A stretch of DNA of 64,000 nucleotides from Ampelocalamus luodianensis (Eukaryota; Streptophyta; Magnoliopsida; Poales; Poaceae): assembly GCA_036346255.1 (NCBI GenBank), contig CM070639.1, positions 7,388,001-7,452,000 of the forward strand, given 5' to 3'. Position 1 is the first letter of the stretch. Each line of letters opens with the position of its first letter. A program made the position numbers and the translations under genes. The notes beneath the pieces were generated by a model. The model did no database searches and had not been told where the DNA came from. It saw nothing but the letters and a program-made list of their open reading frames with translations. This document shows, in pieces, positions 1-10,476 of this stretch.

Positions 1-41
1 CCTAAGTTACAACAAAGTGCATCGCCTCATTCCCAAATATT

Positions 42-3026
42 TCATAGGAAATTGGACAGAAAATCCTTCACTAGATCAATGTAGGGTGCCCGAGTAGGAA
101 TTATATGCCCCATATCATGCTCAACAATGGAACAACAATCCTGCTCAAATTGACCGGCCAGTTCAGTGCTTGCCCTGTTTGCTATCTGCCTGTCATGGCC
201 TTCACCATTGCCAAAGCAATGAAGCGAGGGGAGCCTGATTGGCTCTCTGTCAAAATCACCGATAGGTGCTGGATATCCAGAGCAGAATATCCCAAACCTG
301 AATTTTGGAGGGCCAGAAGTCTTTTGCTGCAGTCTGCAGAATAAGGCCGCCATTGCTGCGCCCTGGGAGAAACCAAGAATGCCGTCAAAATTCCCCATCT
401 GAGATATTGCGTTTTCAAGGTATGTGTATGATTCCTCGAATCCATCTGTTTGTTGCTGATATTGAAGGGGGCCGAACGGTGCATCTGCAATCTTCCAATC
501 TTGCTCGGTGTGGCAACTCGAGTTTGGAGCAACTAGCCATGCGAATTTTCTTTTTGCTGTGCCAGATGGTGGTGAAGGTTTGTCAGAGCAGTGATCTGGA
601 TTTGATTGGTATACAAATGAAAGCTCGTGAGGAGCATCTATGAAGACAAGTTCAGCGATGTGCTTCAGCTTCTTGGCAAGTGCTGATGTTCTTCCCTTAA
701 AATTTGATGCGTTCTGACGGAAACCATGCAAGCAGAGGATCTTTAACTTCTTCAGCTGCTCACCACCTGTACAGCATTTTCCCAAATTTGAGGAAGGCCA
801 GCCTCAATAAATGCAAGTAGATATAGGTGATCCGAACAGATTGCATGCTTATTAACTCAGACTAAAATGAGAAAGAACACAAGTGAGATGGTTGAAAAGA
901 AATGCAAATAGGCCCAAACAACATGAAATTAAGTTAGTAGTACTTTAGAGTAGATGGACATATCGTATGGAGTTAATTTTGACTTCATAGTACTGAATCT
1001 AGGCTTTACATGCGCATATCTGTCAATAGTATAGCCTTACAACATGGGCATACTTGATGAGTAAAAAATAGCCTATAGTCAGGAGAGTGCTAAAGTAAAC
1101 TGATACAGACCTTACCATTACTCCTGGGATTTTTAGAATTTGCAATTTGATTGCTTATGGGTGGATTTCCAAATTCAGAAGATTCAGATAGCTCTAACTC
1201 TGTTTGGCAGTCTTGCCTTGGTGATTTTTGGCAGCACTGTTTTCCATTCTTTTGACATAACTCGCATACATATTCCTCACTAGAATTCTGGAGAAGAAGT
1301 GCGATGAGTTAAGTGGAAAAATTATGTGGCATGCAAGAATATATTCAAATGGTCGTAAAGGCAATATGAAATATAGCATCTTATCAACCTGACATGTGGA
1401 GCACACTAAGACCAGCATTCTACAATGGCTGCAACGACACCGGGATGAATAATCATCAAAAGAAGAACCACACAGCAGACAAGTTCCAAGTAATGTCTCT
1501 TTCAGGCTTCCCACTGAAATCCTGTTTAGCCACACATCGAAATAAGTTAGCAATAGGGAAACTGAGGAACCTCTGAAGAAAACAATTAGCCCAGACTGTA
1601 TTAGGTGACTGACTGACTACAAACCTATGGTCAAATACAAAATTCTTTCCTTCAAAATAGCCACCATCTGGGAATTGCTCCAGATATCTTTGGATTCCAC
1701 CATATAACTAACACAAACAAAATATGAAACGGTCACAAACAATGCAAACTACTAAGACATGCACAAGACTCCAGATTTCTCAAAGTGCCAAACTATTGAT
1801 CAAAGGGTCGCAGGTTACCTGAAAAACATTCTGGAAGCCTTCACCTTTGGAGCGTATATAAGCTGATGCCATCTCACAGCGTATACCTCCCGTGCAGTAC
1901 CTGTAAATACCAATAAGGTAGTTAGGCTGGTCGCTTCCCAAATGCATCAGTCTAATGGAAATGGTTAATTGTTAGATCCAGCCATACGTACATCAGAATT
2001 GACTTCCCATGGAGCTTATCAGTATGCTCATCTATCCACAATGGCAAGTCACTGTATTGCCTAATCTTCGGATCTAACGTCTCCACATTTGGTACATGGA
2101 ACTTGCCAATCCGTGTCTCGTACACATTCCTCGCATCCAAGACAACCACTTCATTCTTCTCCACAGGTGCCTCAGAATCCGAAGTAGTTTTCACTAAAAG
2201 AACAACCCAACTTAGCACTTAGCACTTAGCACTCATTTTTGTTTAGAGAGTTCGACAGCGCAAGCAAGCATAGGTGAATGTTAGTTCCGAGAATCAACTC
2301 ACCCACATTTTGAAGCACCGAGTGGAACTCAGCAGCCGACAAATGCCTCCCTGCACATGAAATCTCCGGGGTGGTCAACGACGGGTTGGAACACAGTGTA
2401 ACCAGCTCCTGCCAATTGCAAGAATAACACAAAGCACAATGTAACGCACGGCGACACGCCACTACGCCCAAACATATTTGAGCAACAAACTGAGTTCCTA
2501 AATGGTGAAGTTGACATCGTTTGCTGGAAAGAAGCTAACATTGACGCGCCGAACGGAGAGCGAGGTGAAGCCGCACTCCCTGGCGACCCTCTCGTCCACA
2601 GGATCCTCGCAGGAGGCCAGCTTGAAGTCGGTGCCGTCGAACAGGCTGTTCGAGCTCATCTCCGCGATGTGCTTCTCCAGCGCCGCCATCCTCCCTCCGA
2701 GCTAACAGCGCAAAATGCAACAAGGTGGACAAAGGTCACCACGAATTCAAGAACCCACGACAACTAACACGGTACAATACACACAGGAATCCACAAACGG
2801 TACCGCCTTTTGCGGGAGAGATAGGGAGCGGAATGCTCACCGTGGCGTTGACGCCGTCGGGGCCGACGCGGACGCGACCGACGAGGGCGAGGGCGCCGCA
2901 GTGGGCCTCGTAGAAGGCGGCGAGCGCGGCGGAGTCGGGGACCTCTGCGTACTTGTAGTAGAGGAGCACGCCGTATCGGCCGCCCCCGTCCCCCTGCTCC
3001 CCCGGCGGCGGCGGCATCGCGTCCAT
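42..3026 (-). CDS. TrhO-like rhodanese fused to FSH1-family serine hydrolase (9 exons)
   Basis: Exons by hand: 3026-2841, 2701-2540, 2408-2303, 2193-1992, 1900-1819, 1707-1625, 1521-1389, 1287-1116, 766-42. They join in frame to 616 residues. An in-frame ATG at 3056 would add ten residues. The N-terminus (about 10-110) has the YceA/TrhO-type domain (GVLLYYKYAEVPD). The rhodanese domain follows, with the active-site loop CTGGIRCEMASAY and Cys about 221, then a Cys-rich segment (CLLC, CRCSHC, CSTC, CELC). Residues about 376-616 are an FSH1/OVCA2-type alpha/beta hydrolase: LCLHGFRQN, nucleophile Ser about 509 in GFSQG, Asp about 567 and His about 596 in the GHIIP motif. Bacterial TrhO hydroxylates U34 of some tRNAs; human TSTD2 is related. 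The same fusion exists in Arabidopsis (At1g09280, recalled). The hydrolase substrate is unknown. All catalytic residues look intact. It is divergently transcribed from the bS6 gene. Confidence 0.9.
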
Positions 3027-3295
3027 GGCTACGACCACGAGTCCACGACAAGGCAAAAACCCTAGAAGACGACGGCGGCAGGAGGAAGAGGACGACGAGT
3101 GGGCTAAGAATCAACTAATTTATTTTACGAATGGGCCCATCCGAGAAAACACAAGCCCAGACCATATATAAATCGAAGCCCACATAACAGCCCGGCCATG
3201 GTCTACCTTATCCTCGGCTCGCATCACATTTCGCTCCGCGTCCCCCACCCAAAACCCCCGCAAGAACCTCTCCTCGCTCTCCCACCGCCGCTGCC
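3027..3295. promoter_or_regulatory. Divergent promoter with site II (TGGGCY) motifs
   Basis: The start codons of the rhodanese-hydrolase gene and the bS6 gene are only 269 bp apart, head to head. The spacer holds TGGGCT at 3100-3105, a palindromic ATGGGCCCAT at 3131-3140 (one TGGGCC on each strand), and minus-strand TGGGCT at 3154-3159 and 3177-3182. A TATA-like ATATATAA lies at 3164-3171. Site II elements are TCP-bound motifs common in promoters of plant ribosomal, organellar and growth-linked genes. That fits bS6 and suggests shared control, which is inference. Confidence 0.65.
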
Positions 3296-5601
3296 ATGGA
3301 GGCCACCGCCGCGGCATCGCGGCCTCTCCTCCTCCTCTCGCCGTCACCGCCGCAGCTGGTTAGCACTGTGCGCCTCGCCGTTGGCGGCCGCGTGGGGAGG
3401 CGGCTCGTGGCCGCGGGGACCAAGAAGAGGAGGGGGGAGGACGGGGAGGCGGAGGGGGAGGGGGAGGAGAGGGTGGACACGCACAGCTTCGCGCCCAAGG
3501 CCGGCGAGGCCACGGGGCCCTTCCCTGAGGCCGTCCTGCTCAAAAAGGTGCGCGCAACCCTGGACTGTGCGGCGGATAGTAGAAGCTTGCATGTCAGGGA
3601 TTATTAGTAGGCCTAAGTAGGCCAGTTAGGCTAATTCTGAAGAGCGTTGTGAGTTGGAGGTCGAATTTTTGCCGTGGTTTGTGAATTTTTTGACCCCCTG
3701 AGCTATGAAGAATATGACATAATCGCTCTGTGCTTCTAGATACTTTGGTGAAGCAGGCAGATTATTGGAGGCAATAGGCGTTATTTGGCGCAGTTTTGTG
3801 TATCCGAATATGATATCATCATGTGCTCTTAGAATGTTTTAGACTTTCGTGTTTATGTATTGGAGTTTGTGTCCCGCTGTATCGTAATGTTTTTTGTTGA
3901 ATAAATGGTGAACATGGGTAGAATCACAAGGGTGGCCGCGAGATGATGTTTCAAGGGCTGGCTGAGGTTTGTTGTTGCTGATCAAATTCTATAATCGACG
4001 AATTATTCGGCCTAGTGGTGGACACGTTGTACGTCATCAATTGTTACACAACTCATGAATTCTTTGGTGTTATCAGCAAATTTAGTGAAGAGTGATACGA
4101 GCTGCAACGTTTCTAGTTTTGCTCAAATGCTGGTAATGATGGGGATTTGGGACAAAACTGGATTCTGCCTTCCAAATTGCTCATAGTTTCACCTGCCTTC
4201 TGTTTCACCTCTCGAGGGCATTTTACCCCTCATCTTTTACCGGATTCTAATAATGAAAAGCATTTTTCCCGTCTGCTTCCTTAGATAAAGTATAACTGAT
4301 GATACTTATGTTGTCCCTTGACCAAGAAGAATGAGATTTGTAGTTAATTTGCTTTTGTTATGTTGATTGTTTTGCAGAAAATGGTGAAAGATGACGGTCA
4401 AGTTTCACCTGAATTTGCTGACGCTGAAGAAGGTGATATTCATTTTCACACTGATAAGCTCCTTTTGTGGTTGATATGTAAATGTGTGATCAGTCTAACC
4501 CGATCACTTTTGCAGAAAAACTATACGAGTTTCTTAACATTCAGCTAGAGAGTGATTTAAATCTAAAAAGAAGTAAGAGCTCTTTCCTTCCCCTTTTACC
4601 TAGATAGTTTTAGTTGGTTGTCTATGCTTATGTCATTTGCATAGCTATTTACATGTGGAGATCTAAGATCAACATGATGAACTTTCTCCCTTCCTTCTGC
4701 AGTGCGTCACTACGAAGTTGTTTACCTCATTCATGAGGATCGTGTGGAAGAAGTTGAAGATGTTGTATCAAAAGTGCAAGGTGCATTTCTTAACACTCAC
4801 GCATCACTTATTCACTTGTACTGCTCTCTGAATTAGTCCATGCGTTGGATCTTTTTTTACTTAAATTCTCAATGAGTTAATCTCAGTCACATCAAAGCAA
4901 ACAAATTTAGTTGCAGGTCATGTTTATGCCTGTAAGAGCTTGACACTCTCCTGGACCCACTTCCTTCTAAACTTACTACTGTCTGTCTGATTTGCTAAAT
5001 CTATGTTTGATCAGCGCACCCCCAAACATACCATTTTTTATATTTTAGTTTTAGTCCATTAGTTAATCATTGTGCCGCTAAAGAAAAGGTATAAAACCAT
5101 GTTTTTCGTTCTAGTGTAGATTTTGTGAGAGAGCAGAAAGGAAGGATATGGAGGGTGAACAACTGGGGACTGCGTAGACTTGCTTACAAAATAAAGAAAG
5201 CAACACATGCCAACTACATCTTAATGAACTTTGAGATACAGGCAAAATACATCAACAATTTCAAGACCCTGTTAGACAAGGATGAAAGAATCATTAGACA
5301 CCTAGTGATGAAACGTGATGAGGCAATCACTGAAGACTGCCCTCCACCACCAGAGTTCCACACTCTGCGAGCTCAACAGTATATGGATGATGAATACATT
5401 GATGACGAAGAGGAGGTGGAGGATTTGGATGATGAGGATGAACTAGAGTCTGTTGGTTATGATGAAGATGATGTTGAAGCTGGTGATGAACCTGAAATTA
5501 TTCTTGTTGATGAAATTGACCATGATAACAATGAAGACATTAGAAGGAGGAACAGGAAGTTGAAAGTGGAGAAGTATGCAGCGGGGAAGGTCTCAAGGTA
5601 G
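3296..5601 (+). CDS. Plastid 30S ribosomal protein bS6 (nuclear-encoded, 5 exons)
   Basis: Exons 3296-3547, 4378-4432, 4516-4572, 4703-4780 and 5120-5601 join in frame to 307 residues. The first about 50 residues are Ala/Ser/Arg-rich with few acids, as in a chloroplast transit peptide. The bS6 fold runs from about residue 122 (MRHYEVVYLIHEDRVEEV) through GRIWRVNNWGLRRLAYKIKKATHANYI and the FETQ-like strand LMNFEIQAKYI, to ERIIRHLVMKRDEAI. bS6 binds 16S rRNA in the central domain of the small subunit, here with a plastid partner (bS18). A C-terminal extension of about 75 residues is very acidic (runs of Asp/Glu) and ends in a basic stretch; it is absent from bacterial S6. Every intron has GT-AG ends. 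A mitochondrial location is the main alternative. Confidence 0.9.
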
Positions 5602-8209
5602 CATGAATATATCCGTTTCTCATTTAGTATAAGTTTGCTTCTAGTTCTTATACAAAGAATCACCTGTATGATGATGAAGTAACCTCTGTTAGGTGTTTTC
5701 CCTGTACCAAGGACCAAAATTTTGATGATGGGATAAGTTCATTAGGTGTTCTCCTTTCTCTGAAGCTGTTGTTGTTCCCAATTTCTTCCATGTGAATATG
5801 CCTGTACAGTTTTAAAGATAGGACTCTAACATCTCTTTTCTTTTCCAAGAAAAATCAAAGGCTTAAATATGGTATTGTAAGTTAAAAAGATAACCATCTG
5901 CTGAACTGGGTTGATGTTTTGCTGTAAATATGTGATGAGAACAAGCAAAGAGTCAAAGACCATGAAAGATAACATGTAATATGCCTGCTGAAGTCCATGG
6001 TGCAATCATGTACAAAAACTGTAAATAATGGACTGTGGGATCATGAACTGTAGCAAGCTAAGTAATGTCGTTGGGTACTAAAGCTGACATAATATCTAGA
6101 TTGTAAAACGCTAAAGCTCATGCAACCTTCTAGTACTACAGTACAACTAATTGATGAAATTGCTACACATCGTAGATGCTTTCGTTTTTTTGCTGGTACA
6201 GTAAAAGATCTGCTCTACAATTTGCTGATAACAAATGTTTTATGAGTTAGGATGTGCTTCTGTTGCTTTTATTGTTCTGCTCCTTTGAGTAATTTCGAAG
6301 TCACTTATTAGGTCTAGGGCTTCAACATGTTCAATTATTGTTCCTCTGTGGGAAAAAAAAATGCTTTGTGAGGCGTCATTCAATACTACATATTATGTGT
6401 GATAGTTGCTGAAATTCTTTTTGGGAGTCTTCATGTGTGCTGGACTCTTTTATCCAGTTTTAATTAAATCCATGTAGGCTACACCCTTACAGTTTTCATT
6501 TTAATTGGATGGTAGTTGTACCCTGTTGTGCCCCAACAAAACACTGCTAAGTTCATCTTGTTACACCAAAGTTTGAGCATCCTCATCTTCATATCACCAA
6601 AGACAATTTGAAAAGTTTTGTTTTGTCATTTGCTAACATGTATTTTAGTTGTTTTGCCCTGCACACTTACTACTTGATTGAATTGCCGACATGATTGAAG
6701 CAATGTGATGACAAACTAAAGATGTGAAAGAATTTTGGGTGGGGACCTTATGTGAATTTTATTAATGCTCAAACGTTAAGACTGTTCAACAGTTGGTGGT
6801 AGTTGTCTCACATGTTCAATAAAGGTTGAGATGAATGAATTGATCAATAAATAGCATTAACTTAGGGAATCTTGTTCACGCCTCACTGGTTTGTCGCTTG
6901 TCACCTGCAAGTGTTGCTATTGAATAGAGATGATTAAGATTTGCAATTAACCTTGAAAAGCTCATCTATGCATAACTATGACCATCCTTCTTCACATGTA
7001 TTTGGTCGTACTGTTGTACTGCATCTCACTGCTTCATATTATCATGATCTGCTAGCAACTTAGTATTAATCATATAAAAAACATTGACACCTCATTTTGT
7101 TCTGCCATGACTTGCTTTATGTTGCGTTTAGGACTTGTGGTTTGAGTTTGAGATAATCTTTACTTAAAACTGGCTATGGATATACAGGGATTTCTTACAT
7201 GTACCTCATTTGAGATTACCGAGACTTGCTATTAGTTGAAAAAAAACTTGTTGATTTATTAGCTCATTTCATCATAATCTGCTTCATAGCATAATAACGA
7301 GCAGTTGTTCAATCATTTTCAAGCTTTACCATGTTGCTTCAGATAATCTAGATTTGTTGTTGCCTGAAGGAATCTGAATGAGGAATAACAACTGATTCTG
7401 TCCACCTGCATTGCACATATAATTTATTGGAGTGTTCTTAGTTTGCCCCATGCTGTATTAATGAGTACAGATTTCCTTAAACAGTATAGCTATGATCTGG
7501 AAAGTTCTATCATCTCTCTGTGACCCCCCCAGCTATCATCAATCTGATGTGTATAGTTTATGTACTTCTTTTGGGTAGAATGTTTTATTTCTGTACTGGC
7601 CAGTGGGCATTGGCTATCCTGGCAGGCTGGCGCTGCCTTTCTGTGTTCTCCTGTTCATCTCTGAGACCACATTTCAGCAAATTTTGTGATGAGAAGAATT
7701 ATCCAAGCCGTCAATCAGGCGATCAATGGTGTGAATTTCAGCCTGTTTGACCAAGAGCTCGTCAGTGTGTTGAATTCGGTGAGGAGATTACTAGTAAACT
7801 GCTTTCTCTTCTTGCACTGGTTCTTGCCAATTGCCATCCTTGTTCAACAACAACAATGGTAGAAACTGGCTGGTGGCTGTACAAAGGGGAGAGGATGACC
7901 GTCGATCTGTTTGAGTTGATAATGGGATTTGATCTCATGATTCTTTTTCGTCCACATCTTAAAAGATAGATGCGGGAACCGTTGTATAATTGCACGCACG
8001 ATCGGGTCGCTAGTAATTCAGTCTTGAAATTGTGTGGTTACAAATCAGGACTCCGTTCTTTCCTTAAACTCTGGTTCTTCATCCATTGCGAAAACCTAAC
8101 GATTGGCACGTAGGTTCAAGCGAGATTAGTACAAAGCGGAGGCTGCGCGCATTGATTAGCCACTAAGTACCGCATGAAATTGGATTATCAGATTTGCTTT
8201 GTCACCAAG
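5602..8209. other. AT-rich intergenic stretch, no supported gene
   Basis: The first few hundred bases are presumably the bS6 3' UTR. The rest is AT-rich with scattered stops in all frames. The longest ORF (7520-7750, plus) has no recognisable domain and no splice partners; it might be an exon of a noncoding transcript. I see no repeats with clear ends here. Confidence 0.5.
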
Positions 8210-8281
8210 GCGTTTGTAGTCCAACGGTTAGGATAATTGCCTTCCAAGCAATAGACCCGGGTTCGACTCCCGGCAAACGCA
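8210..8281 (+). tRNA. tRNA-Gly (anticodon TCC)
   Basis: A full cloverleaf reads in 72 nt. The acceptor stem GCGTTTG pairs with CAAACGC and the discriminator A is at 8281. The D arm is GTCC...GGAT. The anticodon stem ATTGC/GCAAT holds the loop CTTCCAA with anticodon TCC, which decodes GGA. The T arm CCGGG/CCCGG has loop TTCGACT. There is no intron. A run of eight T follows just downstream, the usual RNA polymerase III stop. No CCA is encoded, as expected for a nuclear tRNA gene. Confidence 0.96.
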
Positions 8282-8571
8282 TGTTTTTTTTCCTTTTTTT
8301 ATTATTCTTTTGAGAAACATTAGCTTGGCATTTTTCTTATTAATAGAAAGGAAAATTGTATTGTTACTAGAAATAAGTATGGGTTACATTAATTTTTCTT
8401 TAGCGTTCATTTGAGGGAAATTTTGCAGGATCTAGTATATTGTCTGGATTTTTTTTTATACACCACTATAAAATTCTCGGATCCCTTGTTTGCTATCGCA
8501 AAGCGCACCCTCTCTTACATACCATTACATTTGTGAAACTTTACCCCTTTTATGCTATTGTTGACCAAATT

Positions 8572-8917
8572 TTATGATTTTTTAAAATAATACATTTTAA
8601 AAAAAGATTACAAAAAAAAAATAGTCAATTTTTTTTATATATAAAACTAGACATGAATTGGCGACTAGTGACATGTGACTCCTTCAAATACAGGCAATCT
8701 AGCAATTCAGTCCTTGTCACCAATTGAATTTAATTTAATTGGCGACAGAGAGCTAAATTGGCGTTAGAGATCCTGTTTGAGATTCAGCCCCTGTCGCCAA
8801 TTGAATTGGTGACAGGGATGACAGGTCTCTATCGCCAATTCAGGTCTAGTTTTATATAAAAAAATCGACTATTTATTTCTATAATTTTTTTTAAAAAAAA
8901 TATTATTCAAGGCATGA
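8572..8917. mobile_element. MULE-derived MITE with about 85-bp terminal inverted repeats
   Basis: The left arm (about 8574-8690) and right arm (about 8825-8917) are inverted copies; both contain ATAAAACTAGAC next to TGAATTGGCGAC. Between them lie palindromes of the form CTGTCGCCAATT/AATTGGYGACAG. The same kind of palindrome sits just inside the ends of the large MULE at 37.7-43.5 kb, so this is probably a short non-autonomous relative. A 12-bp direct repeat, GTTGACCAAATT, occurs at 8560-8571 and 8933-8944. It abuts the left arm but is 15 bp off the right one, so it is only a possible target duplication. Confidence 0.6.
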
Positions 8918-9087
8918 CAGATTTATGTCACTGTTGACCAAATTCCGTCTTCAGACGGAGCTACGCAAAGACAATTTTGCCATTGATGTGGCAATTTTCG
9001 TCCTCTATCTTCTTCAATAGTGGGACCCACCTGTCACTCTTCCTTGTGTTCTTCTCAGTTCGAGAGAGGAGATCTAGCAGAGGGAGC

Positions 9088-9600
9088 ATGCGGGTGGGAG
9101 AGGACAGGAGCGCACCGCCGGCGTGGGGGGAGATGGAGACGGACTGCCTCGTACACGTCTTCCAGCGGCTTGAGCTCGAGGACCTGGCCGCTGTCGCGCC
9201 GCTCGTGCGCCGCGGGTGGAGCCGCGCCACGGCGAACCCGTCCCTGTGGCGCACGGCCGCACGCTCGACCTGCGCCGCGACCACCTCGCGCGCTTCATGC
9301 CTGGGGCACTCTCGCCGCCGCCTTCGCGCGCCGCTACGGCGTTGCCCGCTTTGCGTCCGCGGGCTTCCTCAGGCTCTGCCGAGTGCCCGAGGCTGCGGTG
9401 GTTCGCGCTCTCCAAGCTCTCCTCCAGCGACGAGGCGCGCCTGCAGGAGCTCATCCCGCGGTGGCGTCTCCTCTAGCACCTCGAGCTCGACTCCAAGCCG
9501 TCGTCCTTCCCCGCCGTCGCTGCGCAGCTCACGCTGCACTGCCTGGACTTCTCCAGCCTCAAGGCCTCTGGGTTGCGGCGGAGGAAGGCAGCACCGCTGA
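9088..9600 (+). pseudogene. F-box/LRR-type protein gene, frameshifted relic
   Basis: From ATG 9131 (or 9088) the frame reads an F-box: METDCLVHVFQRLELEDLAA then VAPLVRRGWSRATANPSLWRT. The natural continuation (LDLRRDHLARFMP) is in another frame, after an apparent 8-bp insertion that repeats GCACG near 9254. The next piece (WGTLAAAFARRYGVARFA) needs a further 1-base shift near 9300. Another shift leads to AECPRLRWFALSKL and ELIPRWRLL, followed by a TAG where a Gln codon is expected (about 9474). F-box proteins are SCF ubiquitin-ligase adaptors. With three or more frame breaks and a short C-terminus this copy cannot make a normal product. High GC sets it apart from the AT-rich surroundings. Confidence 0.7.
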
Positions 9601-9771
9601 GCTCTTCTTGGCTTTGGCTTCGGGTCTGCGAGATCGAGATCGAGAGAGAGAGAGAATAGTGGGTTAGAGGAAAATGATAAGGGTAGGATGGATATTTTCA
9701 AAAAAAAAAACTGACGGGCGATATAAAATAAATTCGTATATTGTTACAAATACTTATTACCTCTAACTTAA

Positions 9772-10072
9772 GGTATGTACAATGGTACAGACCGCTGCTG
9801 TCTAGAGCAATTTTTTATATCACTTGTAGACAACACTAAAATCAACTCATACAATAGATTATTTTTTTATTTGTCTTTATAGATCACACAATCTTTAATG
9901 CTTTCATGAACCGAAGAAATGTGGTTAGATAGTCTCTTTGGTTCTAATAATACAACCGGCTATAAGATGGTAAAAAATACATTTCTGTCTCTTTATTCTC
10001 TTTCATACACATTAGCTTAAATCTTACGTAGCAGAGACCATGGACAGCTGATGTAAGTCCATTGTACATGAC
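9772..10072. mobile_element. Tourist/Harbinger-like MITE, copy 1
   Basis: The ends are inverted: GGTATGTACAATGG on the left and CCATTGTACATGAC on the right. CTTAA occurs at both edges (9767-9771; 10072-10076), consistent with a TTA/TTAA-type target duplication. It is 301 bp, AT-rich and has no ORF. A shorter relative with matching internal motifs (CTGCTGTCT, GACAGCTGA) lies at 13901-14088. The superfamily assignment is inference from the end sequence and the target site. Confidence 0.6.
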
Positions 10073-10476
10073 TTAAGACAGATGTCATGTTAATTAGCAA
10101 GTTGTATTTTGTTTAGAAATACTTGTTATTTTGGATTTATCAAAACGGCATTTCTCACATATTGGTGTTAGATGACTGGCTACACAACTAATATTGACAA
10201 ACAATGGTAAAACTGAAGCAAATTAGACAGACACTACATGCTTCGTGATTCTTTACATTGAAAATAAATAAATATGTATACATGAGAGTAGCATGATCAC
10301 CAAAAACAAGAAACAAAAAAAGTATGCAATACAAACCCTACAAGGCTAAAAATTTTAAAACCATTTATATATATATAAATATAATAATAATTTGTTTCCT
10401 TTTTGTTTTCTGTATCCTCTCTTTTCAGATATTGCATAATTAATTCCAAGAAATCTGCTGGTATCGTGCTCCTCGC

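Noticed and set aside
7520..7750. 76-codon ORF with a hydrophobic start
   Set aside because: No domain, no neighbouring exon and no clear promoter; kept only as a note in the intergenic entry.
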